This document shows, one piece after another, positions 35,927 to 48,241 of a DNA stretch of 64,000 nucleotides; position 1 is the stretch's first letter, and each line of letters starts with the position of its first letter. The translations under genes and the position numbers were made by a program. The DNA is from Pyronema omphalodes (taxonomy: Eukaryota; Ascomycota; Pezizomycetes; Pezizales; Pyronemataceae): assembly GCA_024516155.1 (NCBI GenBank), contig JAJJXM010000028.1:496001-560000 (forward strand), in the 5' to 3' direction. Below the pieces are notes generated by a model. That model had not been told where the DNA came from and ran no database searches. It was given only the letters and a program-made list of their open reading frames with translations.

Positions 35927-36640
35927 CTAAGCTGATACCTGCTTATACTTCGTTTCACTCTCGTATAGATATACATCATATGCCAGCAGCTCACTGTCTA
36001 GCGCTTTTTTAACATCGGATTTCAACCCATATGATCCTTCCCCAGAGATAACCACAACTGGGCGCTCCTGTCCATCTTCGCTAACCTTGTAAAGGTCAAT
36101 GGTAAGGGATATTCTTAGCTTTCGTGCAGCCAATATCATTTGCCTTCTGAAGGCATCCGTGGTACGATAATATTTAGACTTTTCGCTGGCGTCTTCGTAT
36201 GCTTTTATTCCGTCAATGGTTACATTATCATTTTGCGCACCTTTATAAGGTGGTATGATACGTGACGGACTTGTGGGTCTTTGAATACCGCAATTTCGTT
36301 GAGGGATATGCAACTGCGAATCGTTGACTGTAGACGGTGGCGATAATCCTGATCGGCGATCCACATGCGCCGCCGGAGGTGTATTTGATGATGTGTGATT
36401 GGAAGTGCTTCCTGTGTTTGTATTTCCAGAAGCACCCTTGCTGGATTTCTTAAAATACTGGAGACTTAGAACTGACAATATGGCGGCCTTAAGCTTATCG
36501 GAAAGCCGTTTTTTGAAAGAGTCTGTTCGAGAAATTGAACGTGGAGTTTGGCTCGTGATGTCTTTTGTCGCAGCTATCGTTGTATTCTCGTTTGGAGAAG
36601 TAGGCGGCTGAGGTGTGATCGGTTGTGTAGAATGAAACAT
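35927..36640 (-). CDS. hypothetical protein, 237 residues
   Basis: The ATG at 36640-36638 (MFHSTQP) is chosen because the longer frame begins at TTG. Residues 1-125 are Ser/Thr/Pro/Asn-rich and likely disordered, with a basic stretch (RTDSFKKRLSDKLKAAI) that may be helical. The C-terminal 90 residues are compact and hydrophilic: AYEDASEKSKYYRTTDAFRRQ, then LRISLTIDLYKV, VVVISGEGSYGLKSDVKKALDSELLAYDVYLYE. Those alternate strand and helix patterns suggest a small folded domain. I recognise no family. No signal peptide is visible. It lies 1.5 kb upstream of, and divergent from, the gene at 38152. Coding status is supported by length, composition and the ordered C-terminus. Confidence 0.6.
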   Translation of the reverse strand: MFHSTQPITPQPPTSPNENTTIAATKDITSQTPRSISRTDSFKKRLSDKLKAAILSVLSLQYFKKSSKGASGNTNTGSTSNHTSSNTPPAAHVDRRSGLSPPSTVNDSQLHIPQRNCGIQRPTSPSRIIPPYKGAQNDNVTIDGIKAYEDASEKSKYYRTTDAFRRQMILAARKLRISLTIDLYKVSEDGQERPVVVISGEGSYGLKSDVKKALDSELLAYDVYLYESETKYKQVSA

Positions 36641-38151
36641 AATGTGCGATCGATAATGTGCCGGGTTGAATATGAATCCCAAAGGCAGCTATATATAAGT
36701 CTGGAAAGTGGTTATGATGAATATGGCGATGGTGATAAAAGGAAAGAGAGAGATAAACGGCTAGCTGCGCCCCAAGTATAAGCCTCGATGTCTGTGGAGC
36801 TTGTGGAAAGACCATCTTTTATCGCATTCTTATAAATGTCGTGTGTCGTATGAGCGGGCTACGATGGCTATACCTTGCATGGAATAAGGCATAACCGGCT
36901 TTATCCTTCTAAGCTGTCCGCAGTCCGTTAAACGCAACCAGTAATACTGATTCAATTACTTGTGCTAATCCGAATTAGTACCCACCCTCCTAAAAATGAG
37001 TATGGTGCTAGATGCCTAAATATGTATGGCTGGATGGGGCAAGGAAATTTGGTGCGGTGTTATGCTTGGCATCAATCCTGGGTCTTGAATACTTACGAGT
37101 ACATACGATTTTAGCAGCTTTTTCAACGTAGCGTGGCCAGCTGGGTCGCCGAGAAGAATAACCCTCCTCCACACTGATGTTTTCACCATCCGAAACTGGA
37201 GGACACAACAATAAGAAAATTAAACTTAGAGAACAATGCTACGGTTTCAAAATCTAATTAGGAGCTCGGGTTGTGTAACTAGAAACACTAAAAGGTGATC
37301 TGTTTTTGGGCGAGCAGGCGGGTGAATTTGACAGCATCCCTGCGCAGCTCTAAGATCAAATACACCTATTGAGTGAAATGCCGCATAAGTGAAATTATGT
37401 AGAACTATACAAATACAACCCCAGCGACCCTTCTATGTATGTGATTTATGCGGCAAGGTACGCTCATTAGACATCACTCGATTCTTCAGTACATAAAGGG
37501 GAACCGCAAAATCAATATTTGCCAAATCGTGCTAAGACACCACCTCGACTGAGTTTCTGACACTCTATTCGAACGAAAAATTTTAAACTCCAAAGAACTT
37601 TACTAAAATGCTCCTAAAAATTATGTAATACACTTACATGAGTGAATCGTGACGTCAGCCTACGTCCTGAGGGTGTCACGAAATACGGACAATCGCTTTC
37701 TGTGTGGTGTAGTATTAATTTGCAGTGTATTTTGGTAGAATTGATGACCAATTGGAGCAATATAGGAATTCTCATAATTTTCTTTAGTTCATATAGAGAT
37801 AATGTAATCATGCAATGAGAATTTTTCGATTATTTATTTATTTTCAGAAATGCAGAACTGCTATTTTCTTCGGCAAAAAGAGTTTCGAGGTCCAATTTGG
37901 AAGAGAACTACGTCTATGTATCATATTTCTACATAATGCATGTGCTGTACGAGTGACGATATATGCATTGAAGTGAGACATTCTAACGATACACATGAGG
38001 TATTCCTTTTAAAAGCTATTACGTACTTTGATAGGCAAAACATATATCCATGTTCAATAAAGTCTACAGCAGCCTAGTTTTCAGCCGCAAAATTGAAACA
38101 TTATCTCGATGCATGTACACTTTCCGGCACATCAGAGCATGAAGGCTAGGC
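36641..38151. other. divergent intergenic region
   Basis: A 1.5-kb AT-rich region between divergently transcribed genes. It presumably holds both promoters; no specific element can be named. Confidence 0.5.
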
Positions 38152-40737
38152 ATGTCAGAGCATCTCCGATGTGACCCACGCGAATGTACTTTTTACTTAA
38201 ATAATCCAGGGGATACGCGCCCAGCTCTCAATTTTTCAACCCCAATTTCAACAACACCTCAACATCCAAATCACTGTTATATCTCCGCAATCAATTCGAT
38301 GGAAAGTTTGTCAAATCACCAGCCTACTGGCCGCAAAGTTGGTGATACCCAGCTCGTCAATACAGATGACCGTGCTAGACTTGACAATTATGCCCTCCAC
38401 GAGAACTTCCTGTCCACCTTGAATACCACCTCAGATATCGAAAACGAATACAAAACCTTGAGAGAAATTATTTGCAAAGCTTTATTCAAAATTGAACCAG
38501 GAGATCAGAGCGAGTCGGTGGACTATCTTCATTATTATATGAAGGAATGCCTGAATGAAACCACCAAAGACGGAACTTCTCTACCACCTAATATGAATCG
38601 ACATGGCCATCTTATTGCCAGCATTGAGCTTTTATACGATTCCTGCCATCTGACACGAATGCAAATTCGAGAGCGACTTGAAGAATTTGATGAATATGAG
38701 ATATATAAGGAAAAAGACGATTCAATCAAGAACTTCGCAATCGCATTTTGCCTGCGAGTCTGGCTAATGACAAACGTTCGTGAACTGGGAGACATCAACG
38801 TTATACCGACTATCTCATTTCTTTTCTGGGATGACGATCATACAACATTAAAGGAGTTTCTGGATAGAGCGCTCTTTTCCAAGCATGAGAAACTTCAGGC
38901 TTCCACCGCGGCCGAAGACATCCCGGCTGATTTCACCGTTTTGAATATTCAAAAATACGGTAAAATCAGATTTGTCTTCACAAATAATCTAGCGGATCAC
39001 TTAGCTCATGAGTCGATGGAAAAAAGTGGTGACAAAATCTACGTTTATATCTTTCCCCATGTCTTCTTTTTGCAGAAAAATATTGCAGGGAAGTTCCCAG
39101 ACATCCTAAATCGCGAGCTACTAGAGGAAACATTATATACTCTGGGTCTCTTATTTCGTACGCCAGACGACTTTAATTCCATCCAAGCACGGGGTGAAAA
39201 CAAAACCGACTGGACAGATATCCTGGATGAAATCTATAAGTATAAGAAAGAACGCAATGATATCACAGGTTATTCCTACTATGGGGCAAGGTTAGAGAAA
39301 ATAAACGTTCTATTCGCTGAAAGTGTGTTGTCCCCTTTTGCGATTAAGCTATATATTGTAATGTCACTGGCTCGATTCAGGCTAATTTTATTCACTGCAG
39401 GCAAGCTTGATATTCTGCCCCCCTTCATACGGAGAAAATTCCATGAAAAAATGCCAAAGCAGCGGTCAAACGAAAGCACACCAGCTGTGACAGACACGCA
39501 ATCGGGGTGGAAGATTAAAGGCCCCCCTAGACTACTAGTGTTATCGCGTTTGACAAAATCCTGGCTTCCTAAGCTCACTTACGGTTACCGTTCTCGTATG
39601 AAGCGTCATTACACGGAGTGTCCCCGCCTAACTTCTGTTACGGCTTTCGACTCACGAGGAGAATCACGTTTTGGTTATTTGTTGGTAGCTCTTTTTGACT
39701 ATCATGGCACAGCTAAAGAAATGATAATCCACTTTGAGCGCGAAGACGTCAGTGAGAAGGAGCTTTTTTCCAAGATACGCCGGTGTTATGAAAAGCTTTA
39801 CTCTTGGAAGCGATATATACATCTAAAGTCTCTTTCTGGATTCAAACTGTATTGCGTAAGCAGTTCATTCTAGCTATTATTTCGCTTGAATCTGATGAAG
39901 AAAAACAGTGTCAAGGACCAAATTTCGAAATCCACACGCGACCGTCGGATTCAAAAAACAACGACAATGCAGATATTGCACTGGCGCAACTATTCAAAGT
40001 TTATAACCATAGCAGAACTTGGCTTCAACATAAACCAAACGTACGGACCGCATGGGTTGTTTGGATAGATCAGAATCTTAATGGTGGCTCTAAAAGGGAT
40101 CCGAGTAGATCAGGGGATTGTAGAACATTAGGCCTTGAACTGGTCATAGAATGGAGTGGTACGCGCATAGTGGTGTTTACGGCTATACTTATTTTATTCA
40201 GCTTGATATTTGGAATAATGTACGGAGAAATGACTCCAAACCATGACCGTCAGACTTCATGGGGAATCGCTTCATACATCGTTACGGTCACAGGAGGTAA
40301 GTTCATTGTTAATACATTTTCCTACTATGTGCCTATTAATCTGATTGTATCAAGTCATTGCTGCTATTTTAGCAATTTTGAGATTGAAGAACACTAGTGT
40401 TCCTGGAGCCTCTGAAACAAACTTTATAACAAAGAACTCCACCAACACCGGTAATTTCGCGGACTCGAGGCCTACAAATTTTTCAACAGCGCCGAACAGA
40501 TGCAGTACGATTCCGGCTCAACAAGAAATCACTGGAGGCGCTCCAGCACCCATTTCTGTTACGGAGAATCAGGTGTTGAACCCGAACCCAAAACACAATG
40601 ATGTACCTGGACCGTCTTTTCCATATTCGAATTCCGGTTCAACATTATCCGAAATAGTCTCTGAGAGTTCCCCGATTCCAGCCACCGATCAATACGCAGG
40701 AGTCTCTAGGGGACCAGCGGGACCAGAAAATTGCTGA
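38152..40737 (+). CDS. fungal protein of unknown function with C-terminal membrane anchor, 824 residues
   Basis: Three exons: 38152..39855, 39909..40296 and 40355..40737. The introns are 53 nt (GTAAGC...AACAG) and 58 nt (GTAAGT...TCAAG). For the second, an alternative acceptor at 40371-40372 also keeps the frame, but the chosen one gives the expected hydrophobic VIAAILAIL. The N-terminus (MSEHLRCDPRECTFYLNN) and the core (RELLEETLYTLGLLF, WKRYIHLKSLSGFKLYC) belong to a fungal family I recall as uncharacterised proteins. It ends in a LELVIEWSGTRI motif followed by two membrane segments (about 654-675 and 688-707). The last ~110 residues are Ser/Pro/Asn-rich and disordered, ending at a stop at 40735. 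A role in defence or signalling is often suspected for such proteins but nothing here shows it. Expected to be a tail-anchored membrane protein. Confidence 0.78.
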
Positions 40738-41604
40738 GTTTCTTTTTTGTAGTGCTTTATTTTTCGTTTGTTAATCAGGGTATTTGGAGGAAGACTCTGG
40801 TTGTGCAGTGCTCTCAAAATCGAAGTTGTGTGATTGGTTATCGTTGCCAGGGTTACAAAGTGCTTCTAGATGTGCATTGGAATCATTTAATCGACTATGC
40901 GATGGGATGTAAATGTTTACAAAATTGGAAATTATGAGCGGTTATGTTTGAAGAACCCCGCACTACTCCGCGCTTGCAGAATGAGGTTATTTTGTAATAA
41001 GCGGATTACTTTACATATGAAACCGATAACATGTCTTTAGTTCTTACAGGAATGTGAAAAGCACAAAATATTTTTGGGATCCAAATGCAACCCATCGATG
41101 CGGCTCACCCGGACGTAGTTTTAAGTTTGGAACAATTTGGCGAAATTTCAAATCATCACGTCTGTACATTGTTGTGATTTGAGAGGTTTGAGAAGCTCCC
41201 CGCGCGCGTTTAATTTCTGTGCCGAACCCCGAGTCTTAGCAGCAAGGACGCCTTCCTTATGTGCGGAAGGCCTCGAGTTATGATAAGCACTGAAAGGGTG
41301 ATGCTGGAAGTTTTCCATTGGTAACATTATATCGCAATGCAGCGATAACGTGAACTGCAGATAACGCAGTATCAAAGCTGGAAGTTAGCTGGAGCCCATC
41401 ACAATTCATCAATCGCTGGGGTACGCCAACCTGTAAAATGTGCTCCTCGGGCAGATATTTTGTTTTTACCCGCATAGGCCTTAAAGGCCTCGAACGGATG
41501 TATGATTAAAAATCAAAATCAAAACAAAATCAAATCGGGCAGATATTGATCGGTTGTAGCTCAAATGACTGTTATACTGCATTCCTACAAGCCGAATTAG
41601 ACAT

Positions 41605-41994
41605 TGGAGGACTTCCCATCGCTCTATTGGACCCCTATAGAAGCAACTTTTTGCATTTTGGGCCAATAGAGCGGGGTGTCTATGGCTGTATAGAACGGGC
41701 GTATAGATAGGGGGGGTCGAGCCCCCCTATCTATAGAAATTGTCTATTGATGCTCTATAGAAACATTTCGCTTCTATGCATTTGGCCCTACAAACGCGAC
41801 GTGAAGAGATTTACGCGCTAAGACGGGTGTTATCCGCACTTCTGTTTAGAAGCCACGCTAACCCGTGATCTAGCGACTAGCGAGTGGGCTAAAAGCTTTA
41901 GAACGTTGAGCCGTCCTGAAGGGAAGTCATCCCTTCTATTGACGTTCTATAGCTATAGAACTCCTGCTCTAATAGAGCGAGGGGAAGTCCTCCA
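41605..41994. mobile_element. miniature inverted-repeat element with an inner palindrome
   Basis: TGGAGGACTTCCCATCGCTC, continuing to CTATT, at 41605 is repeated inverted (one mismatch) ending at 41994. Several further CTCTAT / ATAGAG motifs occur inside in both orientations. A second, perfect 14-bp inverted repeat sits inside at 41702-41715 / 41722-41735 (TATAGATAGGGGGG). The element is about 390 bp with no coding frame. Target duplication is uncertain: the flanks TTAGACAT and TTTAGGAT are only loosely alike. Confidence 0.75.
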
Positions 41995-42257
41995 TTTAGG
42001 ATTTAAGATATACCCAATTGATATTTCTCGCCTAAGGAATATCTTAATGGAATCTTGCAAACTGACTATGCACTCGGGTACAATGACAAGTCCAGTGATC
42101 TATCGTGTCACTGCGCAAGGCCTTTGTCCCCCATACACCTGCAAATTCCAAGACAACAGCCTTTCATGAAGCACCAAATATCCTTTGATCATTATGAATA
42201 AAATTAGTCATCATGAGGATTTTAATCCTTTACTTTGAATACTTTATCATTCCTCAG

Positions 42258-42752
42258 TAGGGATGCACACGAGACGGGACAAGACGAGGCCGCCATTGGG
42301 ATCGAGACGTCTCGTCTCGTGGGATTTCAGTATTGTAAATCTCGAGACTTTCGGTGAGAAAATATATTTCCTAAAACTACAAGTGAAGCAACAATCCTGC
42401 AGTATATTATCTGCCCCAATACTCATGCTCTTGCTCTTCGAATGCTCCCTAATCCTCAGACTCCAGGAGCTCATTCTAGCTCTTGATGAGCAACACGTAC
42501 TGCCGAAGAAGTTTTACTAAGAAGTCTATTCTTACACTTGGTAACAGATTTACCTGGAAGACTGATTAGCGGAGTAGGAAAAAAATACATATCTAACCAG
42601 ATTAGGCAGATTTTGCCCTATAGTATAAAATATAAAAGTCTCGAAAAGTCTCGAGACGTCTCGTCTCGTGGAAATCTAGTCTCATCGGTCTCGACTCTCG
42701 AGACTAAAGCTCGAACTCTTGTCTCGAGCCGCTCGTCTCGTGTGCGTCCCTA
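42258..42752. mobile_element. hAT-type MITE with 8-bp target-site duplication
   Basis: TAGGGATGCACACGAGACG at 42258 is inverted at the right end (TAGGGACGCACACGAGACG, reading inward from 42752). It is flanked by TTCCTCAG (42250-42257) and TTCGTCAG (42753-42760), a 7/8 match at the length expected for hAT insertions. Both subterminal regions are packed with GTCTCG/CGAGAC motifs, plausible transposase sites. At 495 bp with no transposase frame it is non-autonomous. The ends differ from the 25138 element, so it belongs to a different subfamily. Confidence 0.85.
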
Positions 42753-44746
42753 TTCGTCAGGAAACCTTCAAAGACATGGTTATGCTACTGTTACTCATAT
42801 GTGGATTGTATGAAGTGCATCTGATCCATAGCGCCCTTTAAGTACACTGTATTCCTAACCTGTTTTCTATGAAAAGTGTTACCACAAATGTGCTTTGAAA
42901 TCCCGGCCAACCTTCCAGACGATTGTAAATAAAGCTTCGGAAAATTAGTTGGGACACCTTCTTGGCGAAGCTTGGAAGATATCCAAATATTATGCCCCGT
43001 TATTAAGCACTGAGTAATATCTGACGAGCGTATATTGTCTCTTCACAGCGACATTGAACAGAGCATTAAGCAGAGGCATGTTACGAATGACGGGGTGAGA
43101 GTGCCTAGTTGAGAGTGCCGAGTGCCGAGTGGGAAAAGAGCAGACAGGGCTGCAAAATGTAACGACGAGAATGAAAACCAGCAGGAAGAGAGGTGGTAAC
43201 AGGCCCAAGAAATGAAGTATGCTCTGGGGCGGATCCCAGCGAGACTCTAAGGTAACAGCTGGAGCCTCGAAATGTATTTAGACTGTGGCATACATCATAA
43301 CCTTAAGGTTGGGGACGTTCAAGAAAATCAAATCAGATCAAATCAATGAACAGAGTGTTATTTTTTGCAGGCATAAAGTTGTTTATATAGAGAAGAACTA
43401 AGATCTAGCTTACACCGGTACGATGGATCAGAAATCTCAAGGCAAATGGTCGCGCACAATGACCTTCGAGTGATAATAAGCGACCACAATAATGGTCATC
43501 GGCGGTCACTCATGGAAAGTTAAGTCCATAGTGCCTCAAAGCCAACCAACCAACCATGGTCCTGATATAAGACCGAACCGCAAACAGTAGTCCGGTCTAG
43601 TTAAGAGTTCAGACTAGACTAGACAGATCATAGCCAGCACTGGTAGCAACCACATATTGTGTTGAAGTTCGCCTAAGGCCTTAGCGCCTAGGTGGAGGTG
43701 GATGATGATCTTGCTTCTATGTCTCGCTTGTTCGCACCTTTAGTTGCTTCTCTACACTCATCAATATACGCTACATCCACCTCCACTTTTCTCATTCCCT
43801 CGATCTTCTCTGGTGACCTTCGACATATTGGATTGAACTTCAACAAAACACTGCAAAATGCATCGAAATCGAAACATCTTGTGATACATTAGACGACATA
43901 AAAGCCGAGCCAATCAAGACCTAATGTCCTACTGAAATTACGGCACCTGCAACCGCTGCTCGGCTCGACTCTCGGGTAGACCCGTTACTTGATATCCAAC
44001 CCTTACGATGGGAAATTTGGGGCGAATATGGTCTCGATGGAGAAAAAAAGTGTGCAGTTCCGAGCCTACAGGTGAAGATTATGGGAGTTTCAACAGCTTG
44101 ATTCGAGGAAAACGCTAGATATGAAGGAACACCTGGTGGCTGTACATGAATTCTGTGTAAATTAAGTGAGTTCTTGAGGTGTGTAGTGTTCTATGTCAGG
44201 AGAAAGTAGGTACTGCATACTTGGTTCTTAACTTTCAGCAAGTTTAGGTTTGAAGGCATCAAAGAGGTGCTATTGATGACTGAATTCAAAGATAATTGAT
44301 GGAAGATGAAAAAAAAAAGGAGCTTTGTCAAGTCCTCCATGCTTCGAAAGGCTTCACTGTCTTTAATTTATGCAAAACCAAACTCGCGCAATGCCAGTAC
44401 ACAATCAATCACTCGCAGCTGCCGTAAAGCCCTAGTTTTGTATTCAAAAACGACAAGTCTAGTATTCTAAAACATAACTACATCCAGCAATAATCTTGAA
44501 CTCCCGGTATCAGAACTAATAATTCATCAAGCCATAAACAAGGTATCGTAAATAAACAAAAAAAAAAAAAAAACAGAATAAAAAAACTCCTGACACCTTG
44601 TATGCAACTTCTTCCTTCCCCAATTTATAGCCACATCCCTTCAGCAAAACTTCCATCTTATTGGTATCCATATCTTATTGAGCATCGTTATCCATCATAC
44701 AAATCCATTACATCCATTATATCCGACCAGTCATACCATTACGCCC
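42753..44746. other. intergenic, nothing supported
   Basis: No gene or recognisable element. It contains short duplicated phrases (GAGAGTGCC repeats near 43100-43128) and an A-run near 44560. The minus-strand gene ends at 44747, so the right edge holds its 3' untranslated region. Confidence 0.5.
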
Positions 44747-47700
44747 CTACTCTTCTCTCCTCAACGACCCCGCATTATTATCCATCTTCGGCGTACTTCC
44801 CCCCAACCCGAGCTCCAACATCTGTCCCTCAATCTGCGCCTGCTGCTCCCGTTCTCTCCTTTCATCCCCTACCGCTTGTCTCTGAACCGCCTCCACCGCT
44901 TCCCTTGCCCCCTGCAAATCAGCTTCTATCGCATCTCTCCTCTGCGCTTCCAACAACCCCGCCGTCTCCTCCCTTTGTGGCAAAATCGTAGCCTCAGAAT
45001 TAGTCCTCTCCATTGAAGGAGTCATACTACTAGTCCTCGAATGGCCATTACTTCCGCCGCTATTCCTCTTAACCCTTTCCAGGGCTCTCATAGCTTCAGA
45101 ACTCGGCCTCTCTGACCCGGCCTCATCCCTCCTCTCCCCCCAACCTCCAATTCCTCCAACAGCACTGGATCCAAAACTAAGATTTCGTAATCCCAATCCT
45201 AACCCAACTCTAGTGCCTTCACCACTTCTTCTGGCTTCAGCAGATACTTTACTAACCTCGACCAATCCCCCACCAGGGCTTGGCAAGTCAAGAAACCGAT
45301 CAATATCAGGAGCGGTACCAGCTTCGTCGGATGAGGAGCTAGCAGATGAAGATAAGAACGCCGAGGAACCCCATGATGCTGTTGAGTCTAGAGTTTCTGA
45401 ACGACCACGGCCTAGGTTACCGATCAAGAATTGACGTTCATCTGGGTCTTCGGGGGCAGAAGCAACAGGGCGTTGGGCCTGCATCATATCCGTTGGATCC
45501 GAAGGCGATACAGATCTACTACTCTGGTTACTTTGGATAGGAAGGAGGTCATCGGCCTCTAGACTGAAATGAGCTTCAACAGAATGCTTGACAACTCCCC
45601 AACCGTATGCATTTGCGAATCCGCGTCGGACAATCACGTTGTTATGTGCGTCTGGTTGTATGGATACCAGCACCTTCCGCCAGCTCATATCCTTGTGCCA
45701 GGCGCGGGCAATCTTTTCTTCTACGGATATGCTGTCGCTTTTTGCTGGTGGGATGTCGGAGGACTCGTAAACTCGGTCGTGGAAGATGCATTCTGGGCGG
45801 CTGCTTTCGTCTGTGAGGTAGGTAGAAGGCGGTAAGGGAGGGTTTAATAAGTCCCCTGCGGCCTCAAGGAGGGTAGTGCGGGGCGGGGGACTGGGGGCAG
45901 CGGTAATACCGGTGCCAGCATCTGTACCGGCCCCGGATACAGATCCCTCAGCATTGGAGGAGGATCCCACTCCAATGAGAGAGGTGGTTGAAGAGGAAGG
46001 GGTGGCAGTCTGGGAGTCGGTCAAGATTCGTTGAAGGTGTTGGTTGTTCTTAGCTGGAGTAAGTTTTGGGGTGGGACGGAGAAGTGTCATTAGCCCGCTG
46101 AAAGGATTGAGTGCTGGGGGTTTTGTAAGGGCTACGGGGATAGTGGGAGGGAATTCGGTTTCGGCCTGTCCCTGGATTGCAGACTGGCCGCTACGTGAGG
46201 CTTCGCCTACAGCTACGCCGTTCGGGGGAGTGGGGGGAAGGGCTTTAACATTCGTGTTGTTGTTTTTATTCCACAATGCGGTTCCAAAGCTTGGTAGCGA
46301 AAATGTCGGACTCATGGGTAACGAAAAGGTGGGTGATATAGGACTGGTCAACTTGCTCCCTAGCCCAGTGGCACCCTCAACTCGGCCTGCGGATATTCCT
46401 GCTGGTCTTACACCGCTCTCTACGAGCTGGCCCCATCCCCATTCGACTAGACCGCCGACCATATTCTCTCTCCTTGCTTTTTCAACCTTCCCAAGGCCTT
46501 TCCAGTCGAGAAATAGTAGACAGCTGGTTCGGAGGGGAACAATGCCGTCGTTCACAACGTTTGCGTATACTGTTCGACGGCGAAATTTCTTTAGGACTTC
46601 ATGAGCGGGTCCGCTAGGAAGAATTCGCAGCAGCGGCTTGCTACTACTGGTTTCAGTCTTGACCGAGTTTTTGTTTCCCCACCCAGAGAAGGGACCGGGT
46701 GCTTTCCAGGTTAGACCAAGGTCTTGTCCGGTCCTTCCTACCAGTCCAAAATCTAGCGCGAACCGTACATAGAGGGGATTCTCATTGGAAAGCCCCAGGA
46801 ATGGAGTAGCAAAGGCGACAAAGTTGATAGGCTTGACATCTGTGAAGAAGGTTGGGGCGTGGGCGTGGATGTAGGCAATTGCATAGGTTTGTACCAATCC
46901 TCCTAAACTATGCCCCAAGAAAGATATCGAGGTAATTCTGTAATTCTTTGGTTCTGCTGCTGGTGTCAAGAGATGGTGAGGCCGTTTCTGAAGCTTTCCA
47001 GGATGCGGTAAAGGGTTTGTGTTTGGACTCGCTAGGTGTAGGATATATTTTGCCAGTCGTTTCCCAAGGTATTTGATACCCCTCTCTGTCCGGCAATGAT
47101 TATCGTGAAATCCCCTGACAATAACTTGCTCATCATCGTTATTCAGTGCCTCTAGTTGATTCTTTGTTATCTTTCCCTCTTCATATTCCTTTTGCCTTCG
47201 TGCCCTTCGTGCCAATGTAGCCTTCCGAGCTTCCTCGTCAATTGCCTCTTTCAGGAATAGCATATCCGCCCCGGTATTTGAATGTAACCCGTGTGTTAAC
47301 ACAACAAGGTGCACCTTCTTCCTCTTCTGTCCCGCTGCCCGCCGTAGCTCTTCCTGCACTTCCGCCTCCTCCTCGCCTGTGGCGCCTCCACTGTCCTCTC
47401 CGGGAAATGCCGGTCTATTCCAGAGATCCTTATTGCCCTCCAACCTGACCGTAATAGCCCGCGAGCAAACATCCCCACTAACCGAGAAACCCAAGCTCTT
47501 CTCATCCCTTCCTAATAACAGTTCATATCCGACAGTAGCCGTCGGCGAGAATATCGTTTGTGAGATAATCTCCACAATCCAAGTCACTGATTTCCGTTCC
47601 GTTGAATTTGGCGGATCGAATTGTCTAGTTCCATCCAATGACACCCGGCCGCCGTGTTCATAGTCGCGTCGTTGACTTCGGTTGGATAGTAAAGATCCAG

Positions 47701-48241
47701 GAATAGGTAGAGTGGCATAGAAGCTGGCGCCGGCTTTCAGGTGCGGTTCATAACTACCGAAAAGGTCAGTTAATACGGAAGTGGTTGTGTGAAGGGCAGA
47801 AAAAACTCACAGAGGAACCAAACCCTCTTTCTCGCGTTCTTCATCCGGGTTTTTGGAGGCCTGGGCTAGCCGTTCCGCTCGCTCTGCTATTTCTGCTCGC
47901 CTCCCGCCAGGACTCCAGGGTTCCCCGGACTCTGTTGCCCCAGTTCCTTCAGCACCGTTATCAGGCTCGCGATCCTCCCGTCGCCCTAGCTCTTCGTCTC
48001 GCTCATTTGTTCCTTCGGTAGCCGATTTCCAAGGCTGAAACTCGGCGCGGCGGACCGATACATAGAGAGTGTAAGGACCGTGTAGATACGCGGCGCGAAA
48101 CGGTAGCGGTGCTGTATTCTTTATTCGTAAATGTAACTGAGTCGGAAGTGGTAGGATACGGTCTGACGAAGGGGTGTAGGTGATTGTATAACGGCGTACT
48201 TCGCCAATCTTGGTGATTCCTGTCGTATGGAGGAGAAGCAT
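44747..48241 (-). CDS. ROG1-type DUF676 serine esterase (putative lipase)
   Basis: Exon 1 is 48241..47811 and exon 2 is 47753..44747, with a 57-nt intron (GTGAGT donor, GGTAG acceptor), giving 1145 residues. The N-terminus (MLLLHTTGITKIGEVRRYTITYTPS, then AAYLHGPYTLYVSV) and the join VPL-YEPHLKAG match the fungal ROG1-like family. The catalytic core shows VVLTHGLHSNT (about 298-303), the nucleophile elbow GHSLGG with Ser426, and VNDGIVPLRTSCLLFLDW further on, where the acidic residue and adjacent segments of the hydrolase lie. A CRPECIFHDRVY-like block and WRKVLVSIQPDAHNNVIVRRGFANAYGWGVVKHSV follow, also typical of the family. The last ~250 residues are Ser/Gly/Glu-rich and likely disordered. 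Family members in yeast are suspected monoacylglycerol-type lipases; the substrate here is not shown. There is no signal peptide, so it is probably cytosolic or membrane-associated. Confidence 0.92.
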
